Below are positions 61,601-64,000 of a stretch of DNA of 64,000 bases, one piece after another (the stretch's first letter is position 1; the number at the start of each line of letters is the position of its first letter). The position numbers and the translations under genes were made by a program. Source of the DNA: Acidobacteriota bacterium (GTDB taxonomy: Bacteria; Acidobacteriota; Thermoanaerobaculia; Multivoradales; J023); NCBI GenBank assembly GCA_029263315.1, contig JAJCXR010000042.1, positions 62,001-126,000 of the forward strand. Direction: 5' to 3'. The notes under the pieces were generated by a model. It was given only the letters and a program-made list of their open reading frames with translations, did not search any database and was not told where the DNA came from.

Positions 61601-64000
61601 CAAGAGCTCGATGAAGGCGCTGTCGTCGTCGAAGGACGTGCCCACCAAGCCGGTCCCCATGTAGGAGATCTCCAGACGGTCGATCTCCACTTGCTGGCTG
61701 CCGTCGGAGAGTAGGAACAGACGCACGAAGATGCGATTGCTGCCGGTATCGAAGAGGCCGATGTTGGCATCGACGGTGGCGGCGTCGTTGTCCTCACCGG
61801 GGCCCGCCATAGACCACGCGGCGCCGTCCCAGTATCGCCAGTCGCTGCCGTCGGTGGACAACTGGTAGCGGATCGTGCCCTGGTGGTCCGGGCCGGTGAG
61901 GGCGGTGAAGCCGGTGAAGCTGTCGATCTGTTGGTCGCCGTCGCCGAGGGTCTTGACGATGCTCGGGCCATTGTCCGGCAGCTCCCCCACCACCCGGCCG
62001 GCGCCGGCGTTGTAAAGACCCAGCATCTCCGTCTCGCTGAGGGCCCGCGGCACCATCATCACTTCGTCCATCTCCCCGGAGAGGCCGAAGGTCAGGCCGC
62101 TATTGCCGACCTCGCGACGGGCTCCGAAGAGCACGTCGTCACCGTTGGTGGCGGTGCCCGAGTTGAAGAAACCGATGTTCTGACCATCGAAATAGAGGAC
62201 GTAGCGCATGATGCCGCCGTCGTCGAAGTTGACCACGGCGCCGTGATGCCACTGGCCATCCGCCACGTCGATGGCGCCGCCGGCGTTGATATTGCCGCCG
62301 ATGGAGGCCCACAGGCGGTCGTCGAAAACAAACAAATAGAATTGGCGGTCGGGGAAGGAGCCGTCCGCTTTGGCGATCAAGGCGCCGTCGCCGCTGGTAC
62401 GAAACCACGTGGCGAGGGTGAACTCATCGTTGGCCGGATCGAAGTCCAGGGCCGCTGGCTGCCCGAGGTTGACGGCGTCGCCGCTGCCGTCGAAAACACC
62501 GCCGCGCTCGATCAATCCCATGGTTTGGGTGGTGGCATCGCCCAGGGCGACGCCGTGGTGGCCGTTGCCGGAGCTGTCCAAGACCTCCTGCGGCGCACCG
62601 CTCCAGCCCGCCTCTTCGAAGCGCCAATAGCCGGACGGGATGATGGAATCACCGCGCAGCCGGGCCACGCCGTCCGCCACCTCAATCTTGTCGGCGGCAA
62701 AGCTGTAGTTCCCCGGCACGCTGTAGGGGGTGAGGAAACGTAGTGGCACCACACTGCTGTTGCACGCGATGTCTAGGATTTGCCAGCCGGGGGGCAAGGT
62801 CTCGGAGACCTCGTAGGAGCCCAGCGTCAGGCCGGGGAACCACGCCGTGTCGCCCACCCCATCCCCGTCGTCGGGCACCGCGTCGTCGAGCAGGAAGGGC
62901 CCCAAGTCACCGTCGAAAGCGAAATCGCGACCCTGCGCCGGGTCGGCGTCCTTGACCACCGTGATGGTGCCGGGGGCCGGTGCCTGACCCTCCACCGAGG
63001 CGCTGGCGCTGTTGTTCATCGGATCGGGATCACTGGCGGCGCTCACCACCACGGTGTTGTCGATGGGTAAGGGACCGCCGTAGGCCAAGGGAACCTGCAC
63101 CACCAACCGGAAGAGGAAGGGGCCACCCACCGGCGCCTCGGGATGGCTACAGCTGACCGTGCCGGAGCTGCCGACGACGGGGGTGAGACAGCTCCAACCG
63201 GAAGGTCTAGCCAGGGAGACAAACGTCGTGCCGGCGGGCAGGGTGTCGTCGAGGCTGGTGCTGAAACCGACGCTGGGCCCGGCGTTGTTGAGCAGGATGT
63301 CGTAGGTGATCGGCTCGCCGAAGATCACCGGATCCGGCATGGCGCTCTTGCTCACCGACAGGTCCGACTGGTCGTTGAAGTCCAGGTAAGAGATTTGAAA
63401 GGCGTCGAGGGCGGCGCTGCTCATGTCGGCGAAGACATTGCCGAAGCGCACCCGCAGGTAAATGGCACCGCCGAAGACGGCGCTGAGATCGACCCCAGAA
63501 GCCGCCTCCGTAGAGTCGAAACCAGCGCTGTTGCCGGGCAGCTGGGCGTCGCTGATCAAGCTGGCGGCGTCGGAGTCTAGGAACTGGAAGGTCACCCGAT
63601 GCTCGGCGTCCTGGTCGGCGACCTGGGCGGTGAAGGTGTCGAATTGGTAGCCGGCATTGATCGGCCCAAGAATCTCGAAGGCGGCGAAACCCTGGTCCGT
63701 GTCATAGCGGATCACCAGGGAATCCACTTCCGCCCCTGCGATGCCGTCGGAGAGCAGGAAGGCGCGCACAAAGAGCTGCTCGGCAGAGGCGTCGAAGGTG
63801 GCGATGTTGGCATCGACGGTGGCGGCGTCGTTGCGCTGGCTGTCGAGGACCGCCGGTGTCCAGTTGGCGCCATCCCAATACTGCCAGGTGGCGCCATCGA
63901 CGGACAGCTGGTAGGCCAAGTCGCCTTGGTGGCCGAGGCCTGGATTCTCCAGAAACGCGGTGAAAGCGCTGAGGCTGGGGTCGCTGTCCCCCGCCGTCTC
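58607..64000 (-). CDS. Giant modular repeat protein, N-terminus beyond the window
   Basis: The frame is open to base 64000, so at least 1797 residues are encoded and the N-terminus is missing; the TTG at 63919 is internal. Modules in order, by window position: a partial YWDG-type beta-domain (64000-63420), a DUF11 repeat (about 63360-63010, DLSVSKSAMPDPVIFGEPITY), three SpaA/prealbumin-like repeats of the form TVVK.A.P..G.DF.FSGDL (about 62985-62740, 61550-61310, 60120-59790), two LamG/concanavalin-type domains (62640-61990 and 61215-60540, GYWRFEEA.W.G.P.EVLD) and two more YWDG modules (61960-61650, 60510-60180). A TolB/PD40-like propeller (59780-58650) with NLTGGNVDENREIYRYDR repeats ends it. 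It is probably a surface adhesin or matrix protein. Confidence 0.85.
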   Translation of the reverse strand, partial: ETAGDSDPSLSAFTAFLENPGLGHQGDLAYQLSVDGATWQYWDGANWTPAVLDSQRNDAATVDANIATFDASAEQLFVRAFLLSDGIAGAEVDSLVIRYDTDQGFAAFEILGPINAGYQFDTFTAQVADQDAEHRVTFQFLDSDAASLISDAQLPGNSAGFDSTEAASGVDLSAVFGGAIYLRVRFGNVFADMSSAALDAFQISYLDFNDQSDLSVSKSAMPDPVIFGEPITYDILLNNAGPSVGFSTSLDDTLPAGTTFVSLARPSGWSCLTPVVGSSGTVSCSHPEAPVGGPFLFRLVVQVPLAYGGPLPIDNTVVVSAASDPDPMNNSASASVEGQAPAPGTITVVKDADPAQGRDFAFDGDLGPFLLDDAVPDDGDGVGDTAWFPGLTLGSYEVSETLPPGWQILDIACNSSVVPLRFLTPYSVPGNYSFAADKIEVADGVARLRGDSIIPSGYWRFEEAGWSGAPQEVLDSSGNGHHGVALGDATTQTMGLIERGGVFDGSGDAVNLGQPAALDFDPANDEFTLATWFRTSGDGALIAKADGSFPDRQFYLFVFDDRLWASIGGNINAGGAIDVADGQWHHGAVVNFDDGGIMRYVLYFDGQNIGFFNSGTATNGDDVLFGARREVGNSGLTFGLSGEMDEVMMVPRALSETEMLGLYNAGAGRVVGELPDNGPSIVKTLGDGDQQIDSFTGFTALTGPDHQGTIRYQLSTDGSDWRYWDGAAWSMAGPGEDNDAATVDANIGLFDTGSNRIFVRLFLLSDGSQQVEIDRLEISYMGTGLVGTSFDDDSAFIELLPAQDISCTFSNVADPTQFGSITVVKEATPADGTDFSFSGDLASFVLDDADPDDGDGVPQSQTFSELLPASYSLTEAALAGWNFSDFNCDAGLASDSFEYPFTFGASYSFDATKIALASGRATLLPDAVTASLKGYWRFEEASWDGTPGEVLDGSGQGLHGTAIGDANTFSFGQIGRSGLFDGDGDAITLGQPSALDLNPAVDEFSVTAWFRTSSSAAIVSKADSDFGQRQYYLFAHQNRLWANIGGSQNQGSELGALDGDWHHGAVVNSNDGGTFRYTIYLDGVDNGTFLSGAATNGSDVLIGARRNVGNSGTAFHMIGSLDEVAIIDRALTPQEVAELFNGGSGRELRQYPANGPTVVKTAGDGGVDLVGLTGFAVTYGPGNVGTAEFQLSDNGSDWQYWDGVAWSAADDSQRNDAATVDANVAAFDVSADQIFLRTFLLSDGDQPVVVDNISLSFDKLTTVPDFEVVGQTVTLELDPGDDVICTFVNVDDGAATGSIELLLRSDPADGADVDFSGDLGVFSLDDALVDDGDGLSDSILVDNLAAGSYSVAAVLPADRTIIDLECTSGDGADSTALVGDSVVFDLDAGESLSCTLFEMERFGQITETTGAFQDNYHVAINDNGRLLSFVSNRDLAGGNGDASDEIFAYGREGFAQLTSALAPADHATRPRLSSEGRFVVFASTANLTGGNVDENREIYRYDRQTTNLLQVTQTVGCDNRRPVVNVGGGVIALVTTCADLDGPFNGDGNPELVVWQGGNWHLTETTACGSFEPAISADGARVAFHSDCDAPYGTGNGDGNSEIYQWRWGLGASGYRQVTNTSAAAPEINESVASSANGRYLAFSSNADLAASNGDGSLEIFRWDRLTDSFDQLTDAGPLVAQTHTALDALGRHLAYERLDFSGSLVSALWHSDGQTAVDTEVAADIAYDSEFPAVAITGNGKAVVVFQSAADFLATNGDGNVEIWRRVIVPAATLQGGGDSAPGGGPHPGRKDTSTP

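Overview
The window is a high-GC bacterial chromosome segment. The gene families point to Acidobacteriota, most likely a Thermoanaerobaculia-type lineage. The evidence is a GWxTD plus VWFA-related fusion protein, an ECF sigma / zinc-finger anti-sigma / CHAT operon, an FG-GAP-ASPIC/UnbV lipoprotein next to a TPR protein, and many exported repeat proteins. This placement is inferred from gene families; no rRNA or core marker gene lies in the window.

Layout. (1) 1-10.5 kb is visibly less GC-rich than the rest. It holds a left-truncated CHAT protease-like protein, a small anti-sigma-like protein that has lost its zinc ligands, a secreted subtilase, a 168-bp palindromic MITE-like element, an FG-GAP lipoprotein, a TPR protein, a second subtilase on the minus strand with a clear terminator, and a decayed RHS fragment. 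(2) 10.7-23.2 kb carries exported and regulatory proteins: GWxTD-VWA, a cytoplasmic helical-repeat protein, a secreted protein with a C-terminal DGFESGD motif, the ECF sigma / anti-sigma / CHAT operon, a 14-bp tandem repeat array and a VWA protein with four C-terminal repeats. (3) 23.2-25.7 kb (minus) is an MCE (Mla-type) lipid-transport operon with no permease gene beside it. (4) 25.9-33.3 kb has a zinc-ribbon membrane protein, tRNA-Leu(UAA), a second DGFESGD protein, a 6-phosphofructokinase, a TIR-pseudokinase-FGE fusion and an RNB ribonuclease.

(5) 33.5-40.1 kb is a tight operon of a CotH-like fragment protein, a VTC polyphosphate polymerase, a DUF4956 membrane protein, a CotH kinase fused to a beta-helix and a processive GT2. 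This looks like an uncharacterised surface-polymer or surface-phosphorylation system. (6) 40.2-47.7 kb continues on the same strand with a polysaccharide locus: initiating sugar transferase, UDP-sugar epimerase, GT4, Wzx flippase, two methyltransferases and a cupin. Several junctions overlap by four bases. No Wzy polymerase or export gene is seen. (7) 47.7-49.5 kb (minus) is a compositionally distinct two-gene module: an ImmA/IrrE-like protein without its metal motif and a 134-aa partner. (8) 49.5-64 kb holds a DPP-IV-like peptidase, a SNF2 helicase with two SWIM fingers, a His-rich ankyrin secreted protein, a small secreted metzincin, a DHFR-like reductase, and a giant repeat protein whose N-terminus lies beyond the right edge.

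The best candidates for undescribed biology are the VTC/DUF4956/CotH/GT2 operon, the TIR-pseudokinase-FGE fusion, the dead-ImmA module, and the CHAT / zinc-less anti-sigma / subtilase locus that mirrors the intact sigma / anti-sigma / CHAT operon.
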